59,621 nucleotides of DNA from Bacteroidales bacterium (GTDB lineage: Bacteria; Bacteroidota; Bacteroidia; Bacteroidales; WCHB1-69), in assembly GCA_017525505.1 (NCBI GenBank), contig JAFXSR010000008.1:1-59621 (forward strand). The letters run 5' to 3'. The notes beneath the pieces are model-generated. The model ran no database searches, was not told the DNA's origin, and saw only the letters and a program-made list of their open reading frames with translations. Of this stretch, positions 35,705 through 43,550 are shown one piece after another. Position 1 is the first letter of the stretch, and every line of letters starts with the position of its first letter. A program made the translations under genes and the position numbers.

Positions 35705-36776
35705 GTTGATAGACATTGTACAGCATTTCCGTATCGAGGGAACTGTTGCCTCTGTTATGCCTATAGGCAACGGACTCATCAATGATACCTTTTTAGTACA
35801 GACTCAAGAAAACGACAAACCTGATTATGTGCTGCAACGCATTAATCACCACATTTTTACAGATGTGGAACTCTTGCTGCATAATATAGAGGCTGTAACC
35901 AACCATTTACGCCACAAGCTAGTGGAACAAGGTATTTTGGATATTGACCGTCGGGTACTACATTTCGTGCCCACTGCTAGCGGAAAAACCTATCACTTTG
36001 ACGGTCAAAATTATTGGCGCCTCAGCGTTTATATTGCTAATACAATCACACTTGATGAAGTAACTCCTCAAAGCAGCTATGACTGCGGACAAGCTTTCGG
36101 CCTCTTCCAAAAGCAACTTATCGACTTGAAAGAGCCCTTAGGTGAAACTATCCCTGACTTCCACAATATGGAACTGCGACTCACTCAACTACGCCAGGCT
36201 GTTGCCAATGATATGGTGAAACGTGTGAAAGAAGTGGGCAAAGAATTGGAATTCATTGAGGCTCAAGCTGAGGAGATGTGTCTGGCCGAACAGCTACACC
36301 GCCAAAGATTATTACCTAAAAGAATCTGCCACTGCGACACAAAGGTCAACAACATGCTCTTCGACCGCAACGGTAAAGTGCTCTGCATCATCGACCTTGA
36401 CACCGTGATGCCAGCCTATATTTTTTCAGACTATGGCGACTTTCTGCGCACCGCCGCCAACAACCAGCCCGAAGACTCGCCTGAACTGGACTCCATCGAG
36501 TTCCGATGGGACATTTTCGAAGCTTTCACCCGTGGTTATTTGGAGTCAACGGCATCTTTCCTCACGCCTATAGAGCGCGAGCATTTGCCTTTTGCGGTAG
36601 CCTTGTTCCCCATGATGCAGGCCGTGCGTTTCCTGACTGACTATCTTAACGGCGATACCTACTATAAAATACAATATCCAGAGCATAATCTCATCCGCAC
36701 ACGCAACCAGTTGCGGTATTTTCAGCAAATAGAGACCTATCGAAAAAGGATGTCCGCATTTTTATGTAATTTGTAG
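35697..36776 (+). CDS. Phosphotransferase-family sugar kinase (N-acetylhexosamine 1-kinase-like, NahK)
   Basis: Aminoglycoside-phosphotransferase-fold kinase of 359 residues. Visible are the start VMPIGNGLINDTFLV, the catalytic loop ICHCDTKVNNMLFD (about residue 213) and the metal-binding block CIIDLDTVMPAYIFSDYGDF. Members of this type phosphorylate GlcNAc/GalNAc at C1. The ATG at 35697 overlaps the end of the GH109 gene (stop at 35702-35704), so the two are translationally coupled: release of GalNAc followed by its phosphorylation. The stop codon lies inside a GAGACG palindromic element. Confidence 0.88.
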   Translation: MNKLIDIVQHFRIEGTVASVMPIGNGLINDTFLVQTQENDKPDYVLQRINHHIFTDVELLLHNIEAVTNHLRHKLVEQGILDIDRRVLHFVPTASGKTYHFDGQNYWRLSVYIANTITLDEVTPQSSYDCGQAFGLFQKQLIDLKEPLGETIPDFHNMELRLTQLRQAVANDMVKRVKEVGKELEFIEAQAEEMCLAEQLHRQRLLPKRICHCDTKVNNMLFDRNGKVLCIIDLDTVMPAYIFSDYGDFLRTAANNQPEDSPELDSIEFRWDIFEAFTRGYLESTASFLTPIEREHLPFAVALFPMMQAVRFLTDYLNGDTYYKIQYPEHNLIRTRNQLRYFQQIETYRKRMSAFLCNL

Positions 36777-36800
36777 AGACGCTATACATTTCGTCTTTAA
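36771..36800. repeat. GAGACG palindromic element, degenerate copy
   Basis: TTGTAGAGACG (36771-36781) and CGTCTTTAA (36792-36800) form imperfect arms around a short loop; the kinase stop codon is in the left arm. Confidence 0.6.
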
Positions 36801-36826
36801 TCCACAGAATTATTACAAACCATACA

Positions 36827-36859
36827 CAAAAAAGGGCACAACCATACGGCCGTGCCCTT
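36827..36859 (-). terminator. Intrinsic terminator between convergent genes
   Basis: Stem AAGGGCAC (36832-36839) / GTGCCCTT (36852-36859) followed on the minus strand by a T run (A run 36828-36833). It ends the riboswitch-controlled gene and may also stop the kinase message. Confidence 0.75.
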
Positions 36860-36895
36860 CCAACAACTTTATTACACAAATCTCCACAAAAATTG

Positions 36896-36923
36896 CAGAG
36901 ACGCTTCATGAAACGTCTCTACA
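36896..36923. repeat. GAGACG palindromic element, intergenic copy
   Basis: AGAGACG (36898-36904) and CGTCTCT (36915-36921) flank TTCATGAA; a near-perfect 24-bp palindrome of the same family as those in the U32 gene. Confidence 0.8.
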
Positions 36924-36930
36924 CAATGTG

Positions 36931-39231
36931 TTATCTCTTGATGATTTTTGTCATCTGGGTACCTATCTGCAGCATGTAAATGCCAGCGGGATAAGATTGC
37001 ATATCAAGCTGGAAATAAGTATCCTGCGTCATGCCATTCCAAATCTGCTGACCCATAGCGTTGAACAAAGAAACGGGTTCATTCACTGCAACATTATTCA
37101 CATTCAACACATTCTGGCAAGGATTAGGATAGGCCATGAAGCTGGTCTCCTGCTGATAATTGTTGACTGCGGTGGGAGTCCAGCCATTCATCACGGCTAC
37201 ACCACTCAAGTCAAAACCACTGCTATTGAAAGCTGTAGGATAAGGATCATTGATCAAATGACCATTCTTATCGGTAGTGCCATACAGAGGATTGATGCTA
37301 CCCACCACATCCACAATACGCACATGGGTTACATTATTGATATCCAGATTGCTGTAACCATCCAGCTCTTCCAAATCGAAAGGAGTGCCCCAACCAGTGA
37401 TATACTTTCCAGCCAGGTTATTAATTTTAGTGGCATCTACTGCACCACCATTACTAATTTGCTGCTCGGTCTGGGTATTGGACACTGAGGGGAAGCGATA
37501 GAAATGTTCGCCATCGGAACTTACTTCCACAAATGCCAGTTCGAGGAAAGTATGATTCAAAGCATTTTCAAACACAGCGAAATCATAACCTTCACCGTTG
37601 GTAATCGGCATGCCAAACGTAAGAACTGCATAACCGCCATCACCCAAACTTACCATAGCGTCAGTAGTGGCATCAGTAGCAGGTCCTACTGCATCATTAT
37701 CTGTTCCATAGGAAGCCAAAGCACCAGCCTGCTCAATATTCTGATAACCACGGGTCACCACACATGAGGTAGCCCAGCCCAAGATAGCTGCATCATCATA
37801 TTTGATAGCCTGGCAACCTTCAGAACCAACAATACCGTCGAACACTTCAGTAGATAAAGCGGGCAGTTCAACAGGGTCAATAGGAGTAGTCCAAGCATAA
37901 TTCCAGTTTCCGTCATCAATGCCGCAACCGCTGTCACCGAACTTGATAATGTCACCATTCTGTACAGTTTGCTCTTCAATACCTAACATAGCGCCTACAC
38001 CATTCACATTGTACATCCAGTACATGCTGGGTGTGTAGTTGTCGTGGATTCCATCGGCAAATGTGATATTGGAAATATAACCTGCACCTTCAAAAGTGAT
38101 ACGGGAATCATAAAGTTCAATAGTATGCATGATATCAGCAACTGTAGCGCTATTGCCTGAAAAACGCACGCCCCATGCCAGAACTTCCTCTTCAGGAGTG
38201 CACCAGTTAACAGCGAAAACAACCTCATTGTCACCACTGCCAACCCAATAAATGATATTGTCAGCGGAGATAGTGGCATCAACAGGCTCATCACCTTGAG
38301 GAGCGGGAACAGGAACAACAGGAGTTGCCCAAGTATAATTCCAGTCGGCGTCTGCAGTGCCGCACATTTCATCTCCAAATTTGATATAATCACCATCGTG
38401 TACATACTGAGATTCTATACCCATAGCGAATCCACCATTCACATTATACATGAAATATGAACCTTGCAAAGACAAGTCATACACACCATCTTCAAACATA
38501 ATATCATTCACAAATCCACCGGTTGCATCAAAATCAAAACGGTCGTCATACTCCCAAATGGTATCCAGAATATCTGCCACAGTAATGCTGTCTCCATTGA
38601 AATGCACACCCCAAGCCATGGCAATGGCAGTGTCGCACCAGTTGACTATAAAAACAACATCATTGCTACCTTCTCCTACCCAATACAGAATGTCGTCAGC
38701 ATCGATAGTGGCGTCAACAGCGGTAGGAGTGCTCGGATCCACAGGATAATAAATATTAGTAACAGGAAGCGTACAGTCACCCCACTCACACATTTCAAAA
38801 TAATCACCATCAGCCAATGGATCCGAAAGGCCACCTGCCCAAACTCCATTCACTGTATATATCAAATCTCCGTACACATTCGGACAAATGACAGTTCCAT
38901 TATTGTATTCACATCCTGTTACGGAAGATCCACTATATGTAAAAGTGAAATTTGGATCAGCCGCATTAATGGCACTCCACATGTCAAGAATTGTAGCCGT
39001 ACCATCAAAACGGTAACCGTAAGCAATACCGACAGCGGGGTCGGCACAGAAGAAGAAGGCGGCCACCACTTCATTGCTGCCACTGCCCACCCAGAACTGA
39101 ATGTTCTCGGCTGGCACATCGGTCACATTACGTGAAGGCTGGGTATTGTGCATCAATTCCCACATCTGGGCATTCTGTGCAGATAGCGTAAAACTTGCTA
39201 ACACAAGCAAAAAGAATAAGATTTTTTTCAT
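36931..39231 (-). CDS. T9SS-sorted surface protein with three tandem repeats, under a cobalamin riboswitch
   Basis: Secreted cell-surface protein of 766 residues. Signal peptide (KKILFFLLVLASFTLSAQ) is followed by three copies of a module of about 115-130 residues (roughly 40-160, 165-300, 305-440). Each reads x-W-V-G-x-G-x-N-(E/D)-V-V ... C ... (A/G)-(W/Y)-G ... ADI ... then Y-x-VNG ... GD-x-IKFGD-x-CG; the second half resembles DUF4430/transcobalamin-like beta-grasp domains. A fourth region (440-680) contains GEGYDFAVFENAL and VSSDGEHFYRFPSVS. The end YPNPCQNVLNV ... TKIIKR is a type A T9SS sorting domain. The ATG at 39231 is preferred to that at 39237. Only gene behind the riboswitch; function is inferred as corrinoid binding. 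Confidence 0.88.
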   Translation of the reverse strand: MKKILFFLLVLASFTLSAQNAQMWELMHNTQPSRNVTDVPAENIQFWVGSGSNEVVAAFFFCADPAVGIAYGYRFDGTATILDMWSAINAADPNFTFTYSGSSVTGCEYNNGTVICPNVYGDLIYTVNGVWAGGLSDPLADGDYFEMCEWGDCTLPVTNIYYPVDPSTPTAVDATIDADDILYWVGEGSNDVVFIVNWCDTAIAMAWGVHFNGDSITVADILDTIWEYDDRFDFDATGGFVNDIMFEDGVYDLSLQGSYFMYNVNGGFAMGIESQYVHDGDYIKFGDEMCGTADADWNYTWATPVVPVPAPQGDEPVDATISADNIIYWVGSGDNEVVFAVNWCTPEEEVLAWGVRFSGNSATVADIMHTIELYDSRITFEGAGYISNITFADGIHDNYTPSMYWMYNVNGVGAMLGIEEQTVQNGDIIKFGDSGCGIDDGNWNYAWTTPIDPVELPALSTEVFDGIVGSEGCQAIKYDDAAILGWATSCVVTRGYQNIEQAGALASYGTDNDAVGPATDATTDAMVSLGDGGYAVLTFGMPITNGEGYDFAVFENALNHTFLELAFVEVSSDGEHFYRFPSVSNTQTEQQISNGGAVDATKINNLAGKYITGWGTPFDLEELDGYSNLDINNVTHVRIVDVVGSINPLYGTTDKNGHLINDPYPTAFNSSGFDLSGVAVMNGWTPTAVNNYQQETSFMAYPNPCQNVLNVNNVAVNEPVSLFNAMGQQIWNGMTQDTYFQLDMQSYPAGIYMLQIGTQMTKIIKR

Positions 39232-39327
39232 AAGCATTATATTTTTAAGTTATACAATCAAAATTCGTGCCTATGCTTGGGAAAGGATACTAAGAGATTC
39301 TTTGATAATAAATCTTTTATGTGTAAG

Positions 39328-39538
39328 CCTACCTCCCGAAGCTGTTCACTTTTTGTGGTTCCTCGGCAGGTTTTCTGACTTGTTTCACCTGGAACTTCGC
39401 CTTCCCATTGATATGCTCAACAGTGGCTTGCGGAGTGTTCCCGGTTCGCTGAAACTTACAGCAGCGGGTACTGTACAGGATTCTCACCTGTTTCCCTCTC
39501 GCGATTTTCATAACGAAAACCGCTCACCGAAAAATCAG
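39328..39538 (-). promoter_or_regulatory. Cobalamin (B12) riboswitch
   Basis: Minus-strand leader with the core consensus of the cobalamin aptamer: the run GAGGGAAACAGGTGAGAATC (39481-39500), then CAGTACCCGCTGCTGTAA (39458-39475) and the B12 box AGTCAGAAAACCTGCC (39365-39380). The transcript starts near 39537 from the box at 39542-39549. About 95 nt separate the aptamer from the start codon of the surface-protein gene. It normally shuts off expression when adenosylcobalamin is present. Confidence 0.95.
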
Positions 39539-39541
39539 CGG

Positions 39542-39549
39542 CAAAAATA
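39542..39549 (-). promoter_or_regulatory. -7 promoter box (TATTTTTG) for the riboswitch-led gene
   Basis: TAnnTTTG match directly upstream of the riboswitch 5' end. Confidence 0.75.
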
Positions 39550-39615
39550 CAAAAATTTTCAATTAGCAAATTGGTTAATTAGCAAATGTGCAAATTAATT
39601 CATTTTACTAATGTA

Positions 39616-39648
39616 CAAAAAAAGACGCGGCAATCAACTGCGTCTTTT
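39616..39648 (-). terminator. Intrinsic terminator of the PepSY-like pair
   Basis: Perfect stem AAAAGACGC (39620-39628) / GCGTCTTTT (39640-39648) with T run on the minus strand; about 30 bp after the stop of the gene at 39677. Confidence 0.8.
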
Positions 39649-39676
39649 CTTGTAAATCGTATGTGGTTATATTCGC

Positions 39677-40111
39677 TTAATCGTCAATGCCGATAAGTTG
39701 GTATTGAGCATTGAAATACAAATCCAAACCATTGCTCAGTTCCGCATTCCAATTGGTACGTTTCTTGCACCACTCAGTCACAAAAGCACCCGGATAATTG
39801 TTGTTAATATACGTTATTACCTGTGTGGGAACAATTCCGTCGGGCACTTTGCTATGGTTGCAGTCCACTTTTTTCAGTGCTCCGGTTTTGTCAAATTCCA
39901 CCTTGGTGCCATTATTGAAATACACCTCGTACTCAAAGCCATAAGATTCTTCATCAATTTTCACATAAGACACATTTGCTTTTGAAAAATATGTCGTGAT
40001 AAAAGTCTGTGAACTCTGGGGAAGCTGGTCATACGTTATCATACGATCCTGGGCCAGTGCACTCAAAGTACAAAGCAAAATCATGCTTGCTACAAAAAAG
40101 ATTTTTTTCAT
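39677..40111 (-). CDS. PepSY-like (DUF2874) secreted protein, copy 1
   Basis: Small secreted protein of 144 residues: signal peptide (MKKIFFVASMILLCTLSALA), then two PepSY-like halves with the pattern QTFITTYFSKANVSYVKI and VITYINNNYPGAFVTEW, each followed by a hairpin around x-VEF-D and DLYF. Family proteins are periplasmic and of unknown role; they often sit near two-component or surface genes. Paralogue of the next gene upstream (about one-third identical by eye). Confidence 0.88.
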   Translation of the reverse strand: MKKIFFVASMILLCTLSALAQDRMITYDQLPQSSQTFITTYFSKANVSYVKIDEESYGFEYEVYFNNGTKVEFDKTGALKKVDCNHSKVPDGIVPTQVITYINNNYPGAFVTEWCKKRTNWNAELSNGLDLYFNAQYQLIGIDD

Positions 40112-40164
40112 GATAAAAATTTTAAGGTATGTAAATTGTAATCTTGAATAAATTTCCTTTCTGA

Positions 40165-40581
40165 TTAGTCAGCATAAATAAAATTGCCGGCTTTATCAAA
40201 TTTCAGCTCCAAGTCATTGCTCAGTTCCACTTCATACTCCCGACGTTCCTGTTTGATTTTCACGACAAAACAAGCAGGGAAATTAGTGGTGACATAGGTC
40301 AAGATAGGCATTGGGATAATGCCTTCTGGCACAGGTCTCATCTGGCAATCCACGTCATGCCAGTCTCCGGAATGACGGAATTCAAGAGTGGTTCCGTCCA
40401 TAAGACAAACATCATATTTGAAACCGTCTCGTTCCACAGAAAGCACATTCGAACCCGGAAAATTCTGGGTCAGGAAAACCTGCGCTTGCTGTGGCAGTTT
40501 GCTAGCAGGAATATGCCGATCGCATGATACAAATGTGACAAGGGTAAATAAACCCACTAAAAAAAGGAGTGTTTTTTTCAT
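40165..40581 (-). CDS. PepSY-like (DUF2874) lipoprotein, copy 2
   Basis: Paralogue of the preceding gene, 138 residues, but with a lipoprotein signal ending in TFVSC (Cys20). Two halves are visible: QVFLTQNFPGSNVLSVER and ILTYVTTNFPACFVVKIK, each followed by a beta-hairpin. Same strand, 53-bp gap, and one promoter (40655-40662), so the pair is co-transcribed: one form soluble, the other anchored to the membrane. Confidence 0.87.
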   Translation of the reverse strand: MKKTLLFLVGLFTLVTFVSCDRHIPASKLPQQAQVFLTQNFPGSNVLSVERDGFKYDVCLMDGTTLEFRHSGDWHDVDCQMRPVPEGIIPMPILTYVTTNFPACFVVKIKQERREYEVELSNDLELKFDKAGNFIYAD

Positions 40582-40654
40582 TTTTTCTGTTTTTTATTAT
40601 TGTTTTCGTTTATCATTTTAAAAGAGAATTTCTTCTCGTCATCCTATTGAATTG

Positions 40655-40662
40655 CAAAAATA
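40655..40662 (-). promoter_or_regulatory. -7 promoter box (TATTTTTG) for the PepSY-like pair
   Basis: TAnnTTTG match about 73 nt upstream of the lipoprotein ATG. Confidence 0.65.
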
Positions 40663-40694
40663 CAATTTTTTTTTAATGTGCTGGCCTATTTTTT

Positions 40695-40800
40695 CGTGGA
40701 GGCGTGGAGACGTGGAGACGATTATGTACTTCATGTATTCGTTAAGACGAATTTCGTCTCCACGAACGAGCGAAGCGAGTGTCTCCACGTCTTAACGCCT
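40695..40800. repeat. Octamer mosaic array C
   Basis: CGTGGAGG CGTGGAGA CGTGGAGA leads into a GTACTTCATGTA hairpin, CGTTAAGA, and then reverse-complement units (TCTCCACG, TCTTAACG). Third member of the family with arrays A and B. Confidence 0.85.
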
Positions 40801-40805
40801 AACCG

Positions 40806-41252
40806 CTATAACAAAGTGCACATTTTCTCCAACCAAATTCGGTCTGTCTCATCAAAAGTGTTCAGTTTCTCGCTGTCGATGTCCAGAACCGCCACAATCT
40901 CATCGTTTTCCCACACAGGGACCACAATCTCGCTTTTGGAAGCGCTACTACAGGCAATATGCCCCTTGAACTGCTCCACGTCAGGCACCACAATGCTGCG
41001 TTTCTCCTGCCACGCCGTGCCACAAACCCCGCGTCCGTATGCAATACGCGTACAGGCAATGGGGCCCTGAAACGGTCCCAGCACCAGCTCCTGCCCTATC
41101 ACACGGTAAAAGCCTGTCCACCAGAAATGGAAAGTCTCGTGGATCAACGCCGCCACATTCGCCATCACGGCAATCTCGTCCCGTTCTCCTTCTATCAATG
41201 CCTGCACCTGCTTGTACAGCAATTCGTAAGTTTTTTCTTTCTCTATCGTCAT
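40806..41252 (-). CDS. msrC: Free methionine-(R)-sulfoxide reductase (GAF domain)
   Basis: GAF-fold enzyme that reduces free methionine-R-sulfoxide. The 148 residues carry the three redox cysteines at Cys67 (ACTRI), Cys77 (GVCGTAW) and Cys101 (IACSSAS), with spacing 10 and 24 as in the characterised enzyme, plus the block FDETDRIWLE at the end. Start at the ATG at 41252; the promoter box at 41289-41296 overlaps the longer start. Divergent from queF. Confidence 0.94.
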   Translation of the reverse strand: MTIEKEKTYELLYKQVQALIEGERDEIAVMANVAALIHETFHFWWTGFYRVIGQELVLGPFQGPIACTRIAYGRGVCGTAWQEKRSIVVPDVEQFKGHIACSSASKSEIVVPVWENDEIVAVLDIDSEKLNTFDETDRIWLEKMCTLL

Positions 41253-41288
41253 TTTCCTTTGGAAATTTGCCTTTTTCAAAAAACAGGG

Positions 41289-41296
41289 CAAAGATA
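41289..41296 (-). promoter_or_regulatory. -7 promoter box (TATCTTTG) for fRMsr
   Basis: TAnnTTTG match 36 nt upstream of the ATG at 41252. Confidence 0.72.
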
Positions 41297-41343
41297 CATA
41301 TAATTTATTTCTTGGGACAACAGCTTCCTATAAATTATTTTGC

Positions 41344-41351
41344 TAATTTTG
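41344..41351 (+). promoter_or_regulatory. -7 promoter box (TAATTTTG) for queF
   Basis: TAnnTTTG match 18 nt upstream of the queF ATG. Confidence 0.72.
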
Positions 41352-41369
41352 CAGAAAATTCTGTTCATC

Positions 41370-41840
41370 ATGTCAAGAAATGAAAAAGAGCTGCAAGGCG
41401 TGACGCTTTTGGGCAACCAGCAAACGAAATATCAATATGAATATACTCCGGAAGTTTTGGAGACCTTTGAGAACAAACACCCTGAAAATGAATACCTTGT
41501 CACATTAGACTGCCCAGAATTCACTTCCCTGTGCCCTAAAACAGGACAGCCCGATTTCGGCCACATCATCATCAATTACATTCCACGGGTTCAGATGGTA
41601 GAAAGCAAGAGCTTGAAACTGTATCTTTTCAGCTTTCGCAACCACGGCGACTTTCATGAGGACTGCGTCAACATCATTCTGAAAGACCTGGTCAAACTGA
41701 TGGATCCCAAGTACATTGAGGTCATTGGACTCTTCAATCCCCGAGGAGGCATCTCCATCAAGCCTTTCGCCAACTACGGTGATGCGGACCATCAGGATAT
41801 GGTACGCCAGCGTTTGTTGGCCAGTTTCCCCAATCGCTAA
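41370..41840 (+). CDS. queF: NADPH-dependent 7-cyano-7-deazaguanine reductase
   Basis: Reduces preQ0 to preQ1 in queuosine synthesis. This is the short, unimodular (YkvM) type, 156 residues. Catalytic Cys55 ([12 protein letters not shown]) and Asp62 are visible, and so is the substrate motif [20 protein letters not shown]. Other queuosine genes are not in the window, and no preQ1 riboswitch is evident in the short leader. Confidence 0.96.
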   Translation: MSRNEKELQGVTLLGNQQTKYQYEYTPEVLETFENKHPENEYLVTLDCPEFTSLCPKTGQPDFGHIIINYIPRVQMVESKSLKLYLFSFRNHGDFHEDCVNIILKDLVKLMDPKYIEVIGLFNPRGGISIKPFANYGDADHQDMVRQRLLASFPNR

Positions 41841-41865
41841 GGAACCCATCAGAGCATTTCAGAAA

Positions 41866-42066
41866 TCAGTCACCTTCCTCCAGCATAAACAGTTCCTCAA
41901 CCGTTTTCCCAAAATATTGGGCCATTTTCAGTGCCAATAGTGTACTGGGGACATACTTTCCTAATTCTATGGAGTTTACCGCCTGACGGGTCACCCCTAT
42001 TTTTTCCGCTAATTCGCCCTGCGTGATATTCATCTCCGCACGAGCCACCTTAATCCTGTTTTTCAT
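41866..42066 (-). CDS. XRE-family regulator (small HTH)
   Basis: 66-residue HTH protein (QGELAEKIGVTRQAVNSIELGK) with a C-terminal helix-turn YFGKTVEELF, like the transcriptional partners of small multi-TM proteins. It overlaps the upstream membrane-protein gene by 17 bp and is translated from the same message; probably an autoregulator. Confidence 0.92.
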   Translation of the reverse strand: MKNRIKVARAEMNITQGELAEKIGVTRQAVNSIELGKYVPSTLLALKMAQYFGKTVEELFMLEEGD

Positions 42067-42550
42067 GACGCAAGGAACGTTTATTCAAATACAAACGAAG
42101 GTAAAAACAAAAAATAAACACGTAAAGAATGGAGAAGATGTTAATGGTCATCACCCACAAGAAAGGAAGTCCCCATACGAAAATCAAACAAAGCAGCACA
42201 ACTCCGCTATTGATGTACAGTGACAGAATCAGCGACTCATACCGGAGTTGCTCGATAAATTCGTCATCCTCCTTGTTTCGGGAGAAGCCGATGAAAATGC
42301 CGGCTACAATAAGTAAAACACCTATAAATGTCAGCAGAAGGTCGTCGTATGGACCAAAGGAGGAAGAAAGAAAGGTAATGTCATGGCTGCTTATGCTTTC
42401 CATTCCAAAGAGTTGTCGGATGTCATTAATGCTGTAACTGCATTTGCTTTCAAAAGCAAAATAAACAACAATCAATGCAAGGGTGATGCCGAATATCCAC
42501 CACCCTGCCTTTTTGAACTTGCTTGGCAATAAAAATCTTGTGTTTCTCAT
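42050..42550 (-). CDS. Hypothetical four-TM membrane protein paired with XRE regulator
   Basis: Not named, but the arrangement is common: a 166-residue membrane protein with four hydrophobic segments (WWIFGITLALIVVYFAF, LLLTFIGVLLIVAGIFI, VVLLCLIFVWGLPFLW, INIFSILYVFIFCFYL) upstream of a small XRE regulator. The promoter box is at 42592-42599. A role in sensing or transport is an inference from the pairing only. Confidence 0.85.
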   Translation of the reverse strand: MRNTRFLLPSKFKKAGWWIFGITLALIVVYFAFESKCSYSINDIRQLFGMESISSHDITFLSSSFGPYDDLLLTFIGVLLIVAGIFIGFSRNKEDDEFIEQLRYESLILSLYINSGVVLLCLIFVWGLPFLWVMTINIFSILYVFIFCFYLRLYLNKRSLRHEKQD

Positions 42551-42591
42551 GACTAAAAAATTTAAAGGTTGAACTTAAGTTTTTGTCGCGG

Positions 42592-42599
42592 CAAAAATA
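42592..42599 (-). promoter_or_regulatory. -7 promoter box (TATTTTTG) for the membrane-XRE pair
   Basis: TAnnTTTG match 41 nt upstream of the membrane-protein ATG. Confidence 0.7.
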
Positions 42600-42693
42600 C
42601 AACAAAACTTTACAAAAAGCAAGTATAAATTACAAAAAGTAATATTTTTAATACATTTTTTTCTATCTGATTCTATATCAGCATTTTAAAATT

Positions 42694-43425
42694 TCAATTA
42701 TTGATAAAGCGAAGAAGAGCTTCCTTATCGCTTGAAAAACTCAGTACATCAACACATTCGTAATAATTCTGTCGATCTATGCAATAATCATAAGCATACT
42801 TTAAGAAGGACAGCTTATTGTTGTCGAAGGAGAAACTTTCGGCCAAACGTTTGATTTGATGCGCTGTCATTTTATTGTTGGCAACCATATTTTTTGCCAT
42901 ACTCAAACGTGTCTCATCAAACGACTCTTTTTTCAGTGCAGTGAACATTTTTTCCACCTCCTCGAAAGTGCATACATGAGGAGGCTGCACCGGAGAAACC
43001 GTTGGCACCGGTTGCATAGGCAATAACCTCAAGATGCCATCCTTTACATTATATGACACAACATATTTATCTATCGACATGTTTGGATGGAATTTTACCA
43101 TAGTGATTTTATCCATAGGGCGTTTCAAAACCACATAAATGTCATGTGTTTGATGGGAGAGATTCGGAACAATCACAATAGGAGATGGTTTTCTATTCAC
43201 AATATCCCCATCCAAATACACCACAAACTCCTCACCATGTTCAGCTGCAAAGGTAAGCGTATAATGAGGTGCAGTCTGAACCGGTTGCCAACAATCTTGC
43301 TCCGCAGGAGCTGTTGGCTGATGCGGCGGGGTTGGCTGATGTTGACCATGATGATGAGAGCCAGGCTGCGCCATGGCAAAGGGCGTGATAAGGGCCACTA
43401 AAATAATGAAAAGAACTTTTTTCAT
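42694..43425 (-). CDS. Secreted DUF4476 protein
   Basis: Periplasmic or surface protein of 243 residues. Order: signal peptide (MKKVLFIILVALITPFAMA), a His/Pro-rich linker (SHHHGQHQPTPPHQPT), a beta-rich domain (about 50-145), and a C-terminal helical DUF4476 domain with FDETRLSMAKNMV, FSFDNNKLSFLKYAYDYC and QNYYECVDVLSF. Function is unknown; the His-rich stretch could bind metal, but this is not established. Confidence 0.88.
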   Translation of the reverse strand: MKKVLFIILVALITPFAMAQPGSHHHGQHQPTPPHQPTAPAEQDCWQPVQTAPHYTLTFAAEHGEEFVVYLDGDIVNRKPSPIVIVPNLSHQTHDIYVVLKRPMDKITMVKFHPNMSIDKYVVSYNVKDGILRLLPMQPVPTVSPVQPPHVCTFEEVEKMFTALKKESFDETRLSMAKNMVANNKMTAHQIKRLAESFSFDNNKLSFLKYAYDYCIDRQNYYECVDVLSFSSDKEALLRFINN

Positions 43426-43550
43426 AGTAATGTTGATTTTTCAGTTTGAATTGGAAAAGATACAATTTCCTTATAAGACTATTAAAAATCCCGTATGTTT
43501 ACACATATATGGCATAAAGTATCTGTTTTTTCAAATCAAAAAGGCCATAT

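Noticed and set aside
36691..36909. Small minus-strand frame over the kinase end and terminator
   Set aside because: It spans the terminator hairpin and repeat elements and has no domain or promoter.
19358..40800. Octamer arrays as CRISPR arrays
   Set aside because: Units are only 8 bp, there are no unique spacers of constant length, and no cas genes are present.
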